A model generated the notes under the pieces. That model did not search any database. It was not told the origin of the DNA and saw only the letters and a program-made list of their open reading frames with translations. Source: Artemia franciscana (lineage: Eukaryota > Arthropoda > Branchiopoda > Anostraca > Artemiidae). Taken from it: a stretch of DNA of 64,000 bases. Both the position numbers and the translations under genes were made by a program. Positions 1-9,889 of the stretch are shown here, in pieces (positions within the stretch are counted from its first letter, which is position 1; every line of letters begins with the position of its first letter). The stretch is taken from the NCBI RefSeq assembly GCF_032884065.1, contig NC_088868.1, forward strand, positions 370,001 through 434,000, given 5' to 3'.

Positions 1-415
1 TCGAGTCAAGAGCTTGAATAAGCTTTGAGTGGTCCACCGTATCGAACGCTTTTTTCATATCCAAAAACAAAAAATGCAGGTATAACACCAGCTTCAAATT
101 CATCATTAATCCAATCAACCGATTTCAGAACTGCCATATCCGTAGATAGCACTTTTCTGAACCCAAATTAGTTTTCCATTAGAATTTTATTCTTTTCAAT
201 ATAATAGCTTAACTGGACATGTAACGCTTTCTCATATAACTTAGAGAAAAATGGGAGAATAGATATAGGTCTTCAATTCAATGGGTCATCTTTTTTCCCT
301 CCTCTATGAAGAGGAACCACTCTTGCAATCTTTAGTGCTTCTGGCAAAACTCCAAGATCCAGAGAAAGGTTGATGAGGTGAGTCAAGACAGGTAAGACAC
401 TCGTTTTTCGGATTT
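1..415 (-). mobile_element. LINE reverse-transcriptase fragment
   Basis: Read on the minus strand this stretch gives, with interruptions, a typical non-LTR retrotransposon reverse-transcriptase N-terminal part: an ALKIARVVPLHRGG-like block, RPISILPFFSKLYEKALH, then FGFRKVLSTDMAVL and a degraded block where the first catalytic motif (FDMKKAFDTV in relatives) should be. In-frame stops are present, so it is a dead fragment. It is cut by the window edge on the 5'-gene side's downstream end. I infer a CR1/jockey-like clade but cannot place it further. Confidence 0.75.
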
Positions 416-734
416 TACGAGTATAAAAATTTTAATTTTGTTTATTGTACATTAAAAATGGTATACTTTTTATCAATATATTTATTCAAATTTACTTAAG
501 CAATGTAGTTATCCACTAAATTAAGTTTATAAATACAAACATACCATATGGGATTCCCGAATCCAAAACTCCTTAAATAGAGAAATTCAGTCCCGTATCT
601 TCAAATCCTTTTTCTAAGTCAAGGAGACTGCATCCCTCCTACTCAATTTCAGCTTTTAAACTCAAAGTTCAAGGTTTTTGCTCACTTTAAGGCTTTCGGA
701 CTTATAGTTCTATTACTCTTTAAGATTATTATAT
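416..734. other. unassigned AT-rich stretch
   Basis: No open frame, RNA gene or repeat relative was recognised between the LINE fragment and the first repeat A piece. Confidence 0.5.
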
Positions 735-870
735 ATAAAAAACAAAGTTTTTTTTTACTGAAAGCAAGGAGCAATATTGAAGCTTAAAACAAACAGAAAT
801 TATTCCGTATGAAAGGGGGCTGTCCCCTCCTCAACACCCCGATCTTTACGCAAAAGTTTTTTTTATTATT
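735..870 (+). repeat. repeat A fragment (foldback arm)
   Basis: Carries the arm typical of repeat A: ACTGAAAGCAAGGAGC, then AACAGAAATTATTCCG, then a CCTCCTCAACACCCC / CTTTACGC block. It stops at a TTAA that is followed directly by a piggyBac-type terminal repeat, so the repeat looks interrupted by a transposon. Confidence 0.75.
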
Positions 871-1160
871 TTAACCCTTTCGCGACCGACGGGACCTTAC
901 AATCCCGGCATTTAAAAATCCTTTGGGCGCTTCTAAATTGATAGATAAAGTGATATAACCTGTTTCATCGTTTTCCACCTTTATTTGCCAGTCGATTGAT
1001 GGGTAACAAGTCAAGGTTGCGTTCAGTATGAGTTATTCAGCTGACGGTGAAGTTTTGCTACTACTTTTTTTCAAAAAAGGTAAGAAGTCTTTTTTTTTAT
1101 TTGTGATAGCGGGCTACAGCGTTTTAAGATCAGATCCAAAACTGCAATAGTTATTGCTTA
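871..1160 (+). mobile_element. piggyBac-type element end
   Basis: TTAA (871-874) is followed by CCCTTTCGCGACC, the same terminal sequence as at 3814 next to the transposase gene except for one base. Just inside lies an imperfect GGGAC...ATCCCGG inverted motif, also matched inside the other end. piggyBac elements insert at TTAA, which fits. A short open segment beginning at the ATG at 1028 runs to an AGGTAAGAAG donor-like site and could be a first exon, but I cannot identify it. The stretch is cut at 1160 by the Helitron terminus. The opposite end of this copy was not found. Confidence 0.55.
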
Positions 1161-1195
1161 CTAGCTGTTGGGGTGGCGCTTCGCGCCACCCCAAC
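1161..1195 (-). other. Helitron 3' hairpin and CTAG terminus
   Basis: Positions 1167-1179 and 1183-1195 are perfect 13-bp complements with a 3-nt loop; CTAG lies at 1161-1164 and the flanking base at 1160 is A on the + strand (T after CTAG on the element strand). This is the rolling-circle termination signal of the family. Confidence 0.85.
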
Positions 1196-1317
1196 ACCTA
1201 GTTGGCGGGGGCGCTTCGCCCCCCCCCAAGTCCCCTCGCGCGCGTATGTCGTTACGCGCCATATTAGTTACGTGCCATTGTAGTTGTGTCCCTGTGTCCC
1301 ACCTGTGAAAATAGATG

Positions 1318-1447
<130 letters not shown>

Positions 1448-1645
1448 TTAACTACGTGAAACTTGCGAATATACAACATTCTTCGCTGTCCCATTGTCTG
1501 TTCATATAAATAGAATGTCAGGTTTACCGACTCTTGAACATGCAACATATAATTGTCCGTGGAAAAACAATCCGTATTCAGATCTATACCGCATTTTTCT
1601 AACGATTGCCCTTGAGCTTTGTTGATGGTGATTGCTAATCGAACA
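1448..1645 (-). pseudogene. Helitron Pif1-like helicase C-terminal fragment
   Basis: The minus strand contains AITINKAQGQSLEKCGIDLN, the C-terminal helicase motif of Helitron Pif1-type proteins, followed by a degraded version of the HGQLYVACSRVGKP block. The same segment is much better preserved at 6438-7271. It is broken and lacks all upstream helicase motifs. Confidence 0.8.
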
Positions 1646-1925
1646 TTCCCTGTGTCCCCATTGTCATTTACATATCCCCCTGTGCCCCCCGGCGTCCCTG
1701 TTGTAGTTGTGTCCCTGTGTCCCGGTCGTCATTTGTGCCCCGGTATCCCAGTCTGTAATTTCTCTTTGACTGTCTCGGTGGTCATTTATATTCCCTCTGT
1801 CCCGGTGTCCTGGTTGTCATTTGTGTCCCGGCGTCCCTGTCTGTAATTTCTCTTTGAGTGTCCCGGTCGTCATTTATATTCCCTGTGTCGCGGTCGTCAT
1901 TTGTGTCCCGGTCTGTAGTGTCATC
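1645..1925. repeat. Helitron-internal minisatellite (GTGTCCCGG-like units)
   Basis: Irregular repeats built from CCCTGTGTCCCGGTCGTCAT and close variants, alternating with CTGTAATTTCTCTTTGA units. Minisatellites of this kind sit near the 3' end of many arthropod Helitrons; here it directly adjoins the helicase fragment. Confidence 0.85.
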
Positions 1926-2013
1926 TTATAATAACGTCATTTACACAGCCTTATATACTTATAATGACGTCACATGCAAACCCACAAACAAACAAACATG
2001 CATATATACAACT

Positions 2014-2128
<115 letters not shown>

Positions 2129-2410
2129 CTACATGAAAATCCATAAATACGGTGGAGTTTAGATAACGTTTAATCGAAAGTATTTCAAACGAGCAGCCTC
2201 CTGAAAATCTGATAGAGATTTCAGGATAGGTACACTATGCAGAGAAAAATCCCCTGAAAATGTGCCGGGAGAGGTACACCATACTAGGAGAGTGAGAGAA
2301 TCCCTGAAAATCCCGTGTGGATTGATAGCAAGCCATCGACTGGAGTGGCATTGAAAACGCACACTAGTGACACAATATATGAATACCTATGAATGCGGTA
2401 GAGTTTAAAG

Positions 2411-3813
2411 CAAACAGTTCGTGGCAACGAATGACCCAGAGCAGTTTGTAGTAAGGCGCAGTTTGTAAAAAATAAAATTTTGATACCAAAATATACATCA
2501 AAAGAATTGGAGTTCTATGCACATTTTAAATATATAAGTTTCGTCAAGTTTAGTCCTACCCATCAAAATTTACGAGCCCTAGAAAATTTGCCTTTTTTTG
2601 GAAAAACCAGAAGAAAGATCACGGATGTGTGTTTATTTGTTTTTTTTTTATTCCCCAAGGGTGATTGTATCGACCCAGCTGTCGTAGAATGTCGCGAGAG
2701 GGCTCATTCTAACAAAAATCCAAATTTCTAGAGCCCTTTTTAATTGAACAAGAAAATTGAACGACAACTAGGCCCCCTCTCATGCTAATTTTTGCCTAAG
2801 TCACCGGATCAAAATTTGAGATAGCTATTTTGTTCAGCATAGTCGATAATCTGATAAATATTTCTTTGAGGAAGACTTAAATCCACACAGTCTCCGTGGG
2901 AAGGGCTGCAAGTTATGAGCTTTGCCCATTGTTTACATGTAGCATTGGTTATTGGGAAGTATACTGACGTTTTCAGGGGGATTTTTTCTGGTGATGGTGG
3001 GGCGGAGGTCGGGAAGAGGGGGTTACATAAGAGAATTTTGACATGGAGGAATTTATCACGAGGGAAGAGATTTACCATGATTGGGAAGCTGGATTTTCTA
3101 GCATTATTAAAAAAACAATAGGAAATTAAATAAAAAAACAAGTTTTTTCAACTGAAAGCAAGGAGCATCATGAAAACTTAAAACGGACACGGAAATTATT
3201 ACGTATGTGAGGGGGTTAGTCCCCTCCTCAATACCTCGCTCTTTCCTCTAAAGCATTTTCAGTAGTCTCAAAAGAGCTATTTGTTCTAATTAAACAGCCT
3301 TTGTGAATCAGGGGCCATTCTTAAAGAATTGGAACAAAATTCAAACTTTACTTTAAAGAGCAAGGTATTGACAAGGGGGCGGACCCCCTTCATATTCGTA
3401 ATAAAAATATACGAATATAGAAATATTTACTACTAATAAAAACCTTCTTAAATAAAATTAAAAGTTCTAGTGGTTTTTGTAAGTAACCCAAAAAACTGGA
3501 GGTCAGCCAGGCCCCCATTTCCACCCCTTTTTTCAAACTACCCGATCAAAACTTTGAGTAAGCCAATTAGCCAAAAAAAGTAAAATTAATATGCAAATTT
3601 CGTTTTAGTTATTCGAGTGCGTTGAACCAAAATCAAAACCTGCGTTAACTCAAAAACGTTCAGAAATTAAATATTTTTTAAACTGAAAGTAAGGATTGAC
3701 ATTAAACCTTAAAACTAACAGAAATTATTCCGTATATGAAATAGGCTGTACCCTTCTTAACACCCCACTGTTTATGCTAAAGTTTGACTCTTTCTCACAA
3801 CTCTACTTTTTAA
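2411..3813 (-). repeat. repeat A, long copy, reverse orientation
   Basis: Begins with the outer signature CAGTTCGTGG (related to a CAGTTCGTTACCACGAACTG palindrome at the end of other copies) and runs through the same ordered blocks as 24556-26250, in reverse: CCCATCAAAATTTACGAGCC, a CGACCCAGCTGTCGTAGAATG block, GAAGGGCTGCAAGTTATGAG, and arms with ACTGAAAGTAAGGA near 3683. It ends at TTAA (3810-3813), where the piggyBac element is inserted. No conserved protein was recognised, so I treat it as a composite foldback-type repeat. Confidence 0.75.
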
Positions 3814-4097
3814 CCCTTTCACGACCAAGCCCTCGTTTTTCGAAAAAAATTGACGAAAAACATATGATTCCTGACCAAAAAGACATGCTGATCTTGAATA
3901 TGCACATAAAAACCTTCTAAAATGAGCATTAAAAAATCTGTTCAAAGCGGGACTCTGTAGTCCCGCTGGGCAAATGAATCTGACCAAATGCTAGCCGAAG
4001 GGACTGAGAAATCTCGCTGAGCAAGTTAATTTTTTGTAAAAGAAAAATCGTTTATTCACAATATAAAACTTCAATTGCAATGTTATTTGAAACTCAG
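3810..4097 (-). mobile_element. piggyBac element 3' end (TTAA and terminal repeat)
   Basis: TTAA at 3810-3813 then CCCTTTCACGACC, matching the terminus at 875. Around 3948-3974 an internal palindrome GCGGGACT...AGTCCCGCT occurs, a subterminal repeat common in the family. The transposase stop codon lies about 285 bp further in. The other end beyond 5967 was not found and may have been removed by the neighbouring (GA)n/Helitron junction. Confidence 0.7.
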
Positions 4098-5967
4098 TTA
4101 TTGATGATACTCATGATACTCAGCAAAACAATTCTTCCGTTCGTTGACGCACAACGTCACACCACATTTGGAGCAAATTGAGTGTGGTCTTGATTCAACT
4201 TGCTTTAGAGAACACATTTCACATCTTGAGCGTTGAGAAACAAATTTAGGCCAGTGATCGCCCAGACCACTAAGACGGACATCGTCTGGAATTGAGGCAC
4301 CGCAACTCCCTCGTCTTTTCTTGTTAACTGCAACAGCCTTCTGAAAAGCACTTCCATTTTTCCTCTTCAATTGTGGCACAGACACGAGTCCTCTCACGAC
4401 CCTTCGCCGAAACTCGAGCAGTGTCAATTTTTCTTCGGGAAAAAGGAGACTGTGCAAAACATGGGAATTACAGAGTGTCAAATCAACAAAACCCCAAAAC
4501 AGTCGGTGCCACCATTTTAAAGACTTTCTATCTCTTCCATATGCTACCCTTTTCTGGTCTGAAAGGTTTACACCACCCATATGGTCATGATAATCCTTTG
4601 CTACTTGAGGGGCTGTGATAACCGAAGCTACCTCTGTACCATGGTAGTTAGAGGCAAACAGAACGTTCTTGGAATCCCTCCATTTATAGACACCAATTGA
4701 TCCACTATGTTTTTGGTCGAAGCTTCCTCTATTTAAAGCTCTGTCGGGTGCAAGGACAGGAAGCCCCTTTCTGTTTGAGTGAATAGTACAACACGCAAAA
4801 ATACCATCTTCCTTAAGTTGCTCAAGAAGAGAGACAGACGAAAAAAAGTTATCAAAAATGACGATATGCTCTTTCTTGGTGAGACATTCAGTCATTTGCC
4901 TCGCGACTCTACCGCCAAGTCCAAATCATAAGTCGTATTTGATAGCTTGGAATTTTCCTTGGTAAACTTCAAAATTGTAGACATAACCGCTCATGCAGGC
5001 TAAGCACCAAAGCTTATAGCCCCTTTTTATCGGCTTCATTGGGTTATATTGCTTTAGTGTGGAGTGTCCTTTGAAAAGAATGATGGATTTGTCAACACTC
5101 AGCTAAGTTCCATGCTTCACTAACTGCTTGAAGCGAAAGTTGAGCAGGTCAATCATCGGTCGCAGCTTGAAAAGCCTGTCTTTCTGGCCAGCTGTGATTG
5201 TCAGGTTGTCTCTGACATGCAAGTTTCTTAGAATATCTTCGAATTTGTTTCTTGACATCCTTGACGATACAAAAGAGACACCAAGGTCAGGATCAGTAGC
5301 CCAGTAATCCCTCATGCTTAGAAGTTGGTGGTACCCCATTAATAGATTTATCCCTAAGAACACCTTAAGTTCATTGTCTGTTATGTTGAGATTCTTGCCC
5401 TTCTGAACAGAATTAAGATTTGACAGAAAAACAAGGAGCTCAAGAAACTCATTGCTCAAGCAGGTTAGAAAAAAATCCATAGGAGTTGATTCACACCCTA
5501 TTTCCTCTAAATTAGCCTCATGACTCTTCAAGTCCAACTGATGGGTTTGTGCGACAACTTTCTTCCATGTTCTTTGCCTTTCATTGACATTTGCTTTCCT
5601 TGCTGGTGGTCTTACATTTTTTTGGTTGATTGGCTGCACGAGACAGAACAGGTGCTGATGAAGCTGAAGGCACAGCAAGCCAAGGATCTGTATCGTTTGG
5701 GATCGGAAAAGTGGCTGTCGAGTCTTCTCCAGCATTTGGTAAGTCCGAACTTGGGAGAATATTAGCTAACGCCATGCCAATCAGGTCTTGCTCCATAGCA
5801 TCGTCTTCTGTGTCGGTGTTTTCCTGTAAATCCAGCTCTATCTCTTCAGACTGCTGAAACCAGACATCCTCTTCATCCAAATCACTAAGATCGCTTCCCA
5901 TCTCTTCTAAGACATTCAGTATGGTTCTTTGACTGGTAAATATTCGCTTTCGCATGGCCTGGAACAA
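4098..5967 (-). pseudogene. piggyBac-type transposase (PGBD-like), inactivated
   Basis: A DDE transposase of the piggyBac family, which cuts and pastes at TTAA sites. The N-terminus is acidic (DLSDLDEEDVWFQQ) as usual; then come PARKANVNERQRTWKK, the LSVDKSIILFKG block with the first catalytic Asp (relatives have SVDES), PMKPIKRGYKLWCLA, GYVYNFEVYQGKF, IVIFDNFFSS with the second Asp, GGVNLSDQKRVAYGRDRKS with the third, and a C-terminal Cys-rich finger (CEMC...CSKCGVTLC...C..H). The N-terminal 5581-5967 frame and the main frame differ by a frameshift, probably at the T7 run near 5610. Two in-frame stops (near 5104 and 4926) split the catalytic core. All three Asp residues remain. It is a plain DNA transposon relic about 600 codons long. 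Confidence 0.9.
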
Positions 5968-5989
5968 GAACTAACTAAACAATAAAATA

Positions 5990-5993
<4 letters not shown>

Positions 5994-6059
<66 letters not shown>

Positions 6060-6064
6060 AAGAA
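5994..6064. repeat. (GA)n microsatellite
   Basis: About 70 bp of GA repeats with a few interruptions, directly upstream of the transposase start and next to the Helitron end. Confidence 0.97.
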
Positions 6065-6107
6065 ACCAACAAAAAGAAATTTCTTTTTTCTTTGTTTAAT
6101 CTTGAAG

Positions 6108-6260
6108 CGCGCAACCCCAACACCTAGTTGGTGGGGCGCTTCGCACCCCCCCAAGCCCCCCCGCGCGCGTAAGTCGTTACGCGCCATATTAGTTACGCGC
6201 CATTGTAGTTGTGTCCCTGTGTCCCACCTGTGAATATAGATAGATTTATATATGTGTTTC
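6108..6260 (-). mobile_element. second Helitron 3' region, truncated
   Basis: Closely matches 1183-1320 (AACACCTAGTTGG, GGGGCGCTTCGC, GTCGTTACGCGCC, GTTGTGTCCCTGTGTCCCAC), but the outer arm of the terminal hairpin and the CTAG are missing. The copy therefore stops inside its own terminal hairpin at about 6110. Confidence 0.75.
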
Positions 6261-6437
6261 AAACTACGTAAAAATTGCGAATATACAACATTCTTGGCTT
6301 TCCCATTGTCTGTCCATATACAAAGCCGTATGTACTAATAATGACGTCATATGCAAACGCTCTTTTTACAAACAAACAAACATGCATACACACAACTCGT
6401 TTTTATATAGATAGATAGATAGATAGATACAATACAA

Positions 6438-7002
6438 ATTAACTACGTAAAACTTGTGAATATACAACAGTCTTCGCTGTCCCATTGTCTGTGCGTATAA
6501 ATAGATTGTCAGGTTTACCGACCCTAAAAGATGCAACATACAATTGTACATTGGTAAAGCAATCTGTATTAAGATCTATACCGCATTTTTCTAGTGATTG
6601 CCCTTGAGCTTTGTTGATGGTGGTTGCAAATGCTAATCGAATTGGGAATTGCAATCTTTTAAATTGAAAAAGCAGATCCGTTGGAATCATGGGAATGCGA
6701 GGAATAAGAACAGCCTCACCCCCTTAAGGCCCTGTCAAGATTGTGGCCTCTATTAGGTTTTCCATTGTTTTTTTTACGGCAAGTCGCGTGCCATTGCAAA
6801 GCTTTGGTGGGTTGATATTTCTTAAAAGTATTATTGGTACGCCTATTTTTAGTTGTAGCACGTGTGGTGGAAACCCTGAAGGATCTATGGAATTTAAAAA
6901 TTCAGATGGATAATTAACCGCTTCATTTGGTTCCAAAATACAAATTAACTGCGTAAAACTTGCGAATATACAACATTCTTCGCTGTCCAATTGTCGCTGC
7001 AT
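6438..7002 (-). pseudogene. Helitron Pif1-like helicase, extra C-terminal copy
   Basis: The minus strand encodes EPNEAVNYPSEFLNSIDPSG, then PPHVLQLKIGVPIILLRNIN, PPKLCNGTRLAVKK, NLIEATILTGP, MIPTDLLFQFKRLQFPIRLA, INKAQGQSLEKCGIDLN and a worn SRVGKPDNLF block, the C-terminal third of the helicase. It is read in two frames, with the break near 6724. It is joined end to end to the next copy, giving a direct duplication with an offset of about 510 bp. Its 5' part contains a segment that the longer copy at 7228-8055 lacks. Confidence 0.85.
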
Positions 7003-8432
7003 ATAAATAGATTGTCAGGTTTACCGACCCTCGAACATGCAACGTACAATTGTCCATGGGAAAAACAATCAGTATTAAGATCTATACCACATTTTTCTAA
7101 TGATTGACCTTGAGCTTTGTTAATGGTGATTGCAAATGCTAATCGAATTGGGAATTGCAATCTTTTAAATTGAAAAGGCAGATCCGTTGGAATCATGGGA
7201 ATGCGAGGAATAAGAACAGCCTCACCCTCAAAAGGCCCTGTCAAGATTGTGGCCTCTATTAGGTTTTCCATTGTTTTTTTTTACGGCAAGTCGAGTGCCA
7301 TTGCAAAGCTTTGGTGGGTTTATATTTCTTAAAAGTATTAAAACAATATTGTTGATTTCGTGGACGTCTATATTTTTGGGTGCGAGAATCGCTCTTTCAC
7401 TTAGCCATTTATTATTTTTATAATTTTTTAGAATATTCGGAAATACTTTTTCAATCAATTCATTTTTGGACGTCACTAAATTACAGAAATCAGCAGGTAG
7501 TTGTATACGTCCTGAAATTGAGTCTACTGGGAGCTTTCCGTTTCCCATTGCCAGCAATTGATCTGAAAATGCTTGACCAGAGTCATCGTTTTGCAATCGG
7601 ACACGCATATTTGTAGTTAATTTTAATGTTTTTACGTGTGCCCATAAATTAGAATTTTTCAGGCAAGCATTCATTTCGTCTGCAGGAGTTGATTTAGGTA
7701 TTATAGGTAATGTTTGCCTGAAATCTCCCGCAAGCAATATTAATGTGCTGCCAAAGGGTTTCGACTTCCCTCGCAAATCTTTCAAGCATTGATCCAGAGC
7801 CTCGAGCGATTTTTTGTGTGCCATTGTGCACTCATCCCAAATAATAAGTTTGCATTGCTGCAATACTTTACCCATCCCAGATGATTTGGAAATATTGCAC
7901 GTGGGAGTTTCTGTAGAATGCAAGTTCAGAGGCAATTTCAAAGCGGAATGAGCAGTTCTTCCACCAGGCAGCAATGTTGCGGCTATTCCGGACGACGCAA
8001 TTGCCAACGCTATATCATTTTTTGATCGAATTGATGCCAGAATCAGTTTTATCACAAACGTTTTACCAGTTTTCCTGGTGCATCCAAAAAGAAAATTCCT
8101 CCAACGTTGTTATCGACACAATGCATTATCGTATCATAAATGTCTTTTTGTTCCGACCTTAACTTGGAAATGTTATTTTGTACATACGACAATAGATCAC
8201 TCGTACTGTAACTTTGTTCACGATCCAATTCTACACATGTCGAAACAGCAGCGATACGGTTAGGTGAAGGCATTCCCAAATCCTGAAGAGGTTTGTTTGC
8301 CATACGTACGCACAAATCTTCTATGACAACTAAAGTGTAGTTATAAATTTCTGATGTAAAATCAAAAGTCATATCTGACGTCTCTAACTGTTTTCGATGG
8401 AGTATATCTTCGGACATGACGTCAGTCAACAC
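6945..8432 (-). pseudogene. Helitron Pif1-like helicase, main copy
   Basis: A DNA helicase of the Pif1 type, the C-terminal half of the Helitron RepHel protein that unwinds DNA in rolling-circle transposition. In order from 8432 downwards: MLTDVMSEDILHRKQLETSD, GGIFFLDAPG (Walker A region, damaged by a frameshift near 8052), AIASSGIAATLLPGGRTAHS, KLIIWDECTMAHK (DE-box), LAGDFRQTLPIIPKS, LTTNMRV, then ILAPKNIDVHEINNIV. About 60 residues expected here are deleted before LILLRNINPPKLCNGTRLA. After another frameshift near 7260 it ends with MIPTDLPFQFKRLQFPIRLA, INKAQGQSLEKC and HGQLYVACSRVGKP. No Rep nuclease (HUH motif) was found, so the element is partial and non-autonomous. Confidence 0.9.
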
Positions 8433-8723
8433 AGAAACATGACGTCACCTGATCCACAGACAGACACACAGACAGACAACTTATTTTTATATATATATAG
8501 ATAGATAGATATATATATAAAAATAAGTTGTATGTATTTTTGTGTTGAGGGTTTGCATATGACGTATGAAAAATAAAGAAGAAAAAGAAAACTGAAACTT
8601 AAAATGTAAAAACTGGGAATCGCATAAATATTTCAAAATATTTTGACAATAGATTAAAGTAATTCGAAAACCTTAAAACAGATACTTAAAATTTGAGGTT
8701 TATTATAAATTGTTGAGCTTTAG
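8433..8723. other. Helitron-flanking stretch with a short palindrome
   Basis: At about 8479-8530 ACAACTTATTTTTATATATA faces its reverse complement across a GATA run, giving a near-perfect hairpin of roughly 20-bp arms. The rest is AT-rich without a recognisable gene. Confidence 0.6.
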
Positions 8724-9000
8724 CATGCTTGGCATGTGAAGAATTTTTCAACTGTCAATGTTAGAATGAATATTGACAAATTGAAAAACATTGAAAAAGA
8801 TAGAATGTTACCAAAAATCAAAACCCGGCTTGCGGTTCAAAGAGAAAGGGCCAGATTAGGAATGTGCAATTTACGTCAACGAAGGCGTGTCGAGGAACTA
8901 CCAGAGCAACGCGAAACCATACTTGCTGCTGAAAGAGAAAGTAAAAAAAAGAAGGCGTGTCGAGGAATCACAAGAGCAACGTGAAAACAGGCTTGCGGCT
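8724..9000 (+). pseudogene. Arg/Glu-rich fragment like Helitron N-terminal repeats
   Basis: The + strand reads KIKTRLAVQRERARLG, then RQRRRVEELPEQRETILAAE and, after a frame change, RRRVEESQEQRENRLAASR. This R-Q-R-E heptad-like pattern resembles the short charged repeats at the start of many Helitron or helitron-like proteins. It is opposite in strand to the helicase, so it belongs to a different or rearranged copy. No catalytic motif is visible. Confidence 0.5.
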
Positions 9001-9180
9001 TCAAGAGATAAAGCCAAAAAAGAAAAACTTCAAAAAAGAAAAAACTAAAAAAGAAAAAATCTAAAAAAAACTAAAAAAGAAAACAAATCAATAAAATGAA
9101 TAAACTAAAAAAAAGAAAAAATAGAAAAGGAAAAAACTAAAAGAAAAAACTAAAAATGAAAAAAAAAACTAAAAAAGAAA
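9001..9180. repeat. A-rich low-complexity tract
   Basis: Irregular repeats of ACTAAAAAAGAAAA over about 180 bp. Confidence 0.9.
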
Positions 9181-9419
9181 CTATATCTATATATATACCC
9201 TACAGTTCACTACTGCTCGCTTTGCATGTTAATGCCACTCTTATCTTAATTTGAGAATAGAAGCTTTTTTTTAAAAAATAAAAATTCTGTTTTAATTAAA
9301 TAATTTTTAAGATCACACTGCTTTTCCATTTGCGAAAAAAATGCGAGAAAAACGGGCTTTGATTTCAACAAAGCAGTGATCAAAAAATAAAAACAAAACA
9401 AAACTTCAATTAAAAAAAA
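9181..9419. other. unassigned
   Basis: AT-rich sequence with no recognised feature. Confidence 0.4.
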
Positions 9420-9466
9420 CTCCGAATATTTCGGCCCAACGTCCGGGAGCCTTTCTCAACAAAAAA
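9420..9466 (-). mobile_element. Penelope-like terminal motif fragment
   Basis: The minus strand reads TTGAGAAAGGCTCCCGGACG then TTGGGCCGAAATATTCGGAG. The stem-forming GC block followed by GAAATAT is the same layout as CTGAAGACGGCC...GGGCCGAAATATC seen at 47700 and 51300. I associate this motif with Penelope-like element ends; no coding part is present here. Confidence 0.4.
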
Positions 9467-9489
9467 GTGAAAAAACACAAAAGAATTTA

Positions 9490-9850
9490 AGTAAGAGAAA
9501 AAAATAATTGTTTTAGAAATAAAACAAAAAACACAAAAAAACACTATTAAACAAACGAAATGAAAAAAAAAATAAGTAAGAACAACTCACATTATAAACG
9601 AACTTCCATCACTTATGTTATTACATAAGAATAAAGCCAAAGCGAATATTTATAGAATTGTCTTATGTGTATAGACATTCGCTTTAGTTTTATTTTTATG
9701 TCATAATATCAGTGCTGGAAGTTTGTTTATGATGTGAGTTGTTCTTAATTATTTATATATTTTTTCTTTTCATATATTTAGTTGTCGTTTTTTGTGTATG
9801 ATATTTTTGTGTTATTTTTAAAAACAGCGGTTTTTTCTCTCTTACTAAAA
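9490..9850. repeat. long inverted repeat (foldback or MITE-like)
   Basis: The core 9577-9650 (TAAGAACAACTCACATTATA, then AACGAACTTCCATCACTTAT) is mirrored by 9671-9747 (ATAATATCAGTGCTGGAAGT, then GTGAGTTGTTCTTA) around a short TTATAGAATTGTC loop. Weaker complementarity extends both arms outward to about 9490 and 9850. No coding sequence. The arms differ by several changes, so it is not recent. Confidence 0.75.
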
Positions 9851-9889
9851 CTATTTTGATTTAAAAAAATAAAAAAAAGTTCAGTTAAA

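Noticed and set aside
2809-3141. 110-codon minus-strand frame
   Set aside because: It lies wholly in repeat A. A related frame recurs in other copies, noted as a finding, but there is no evidence of a functional protein.
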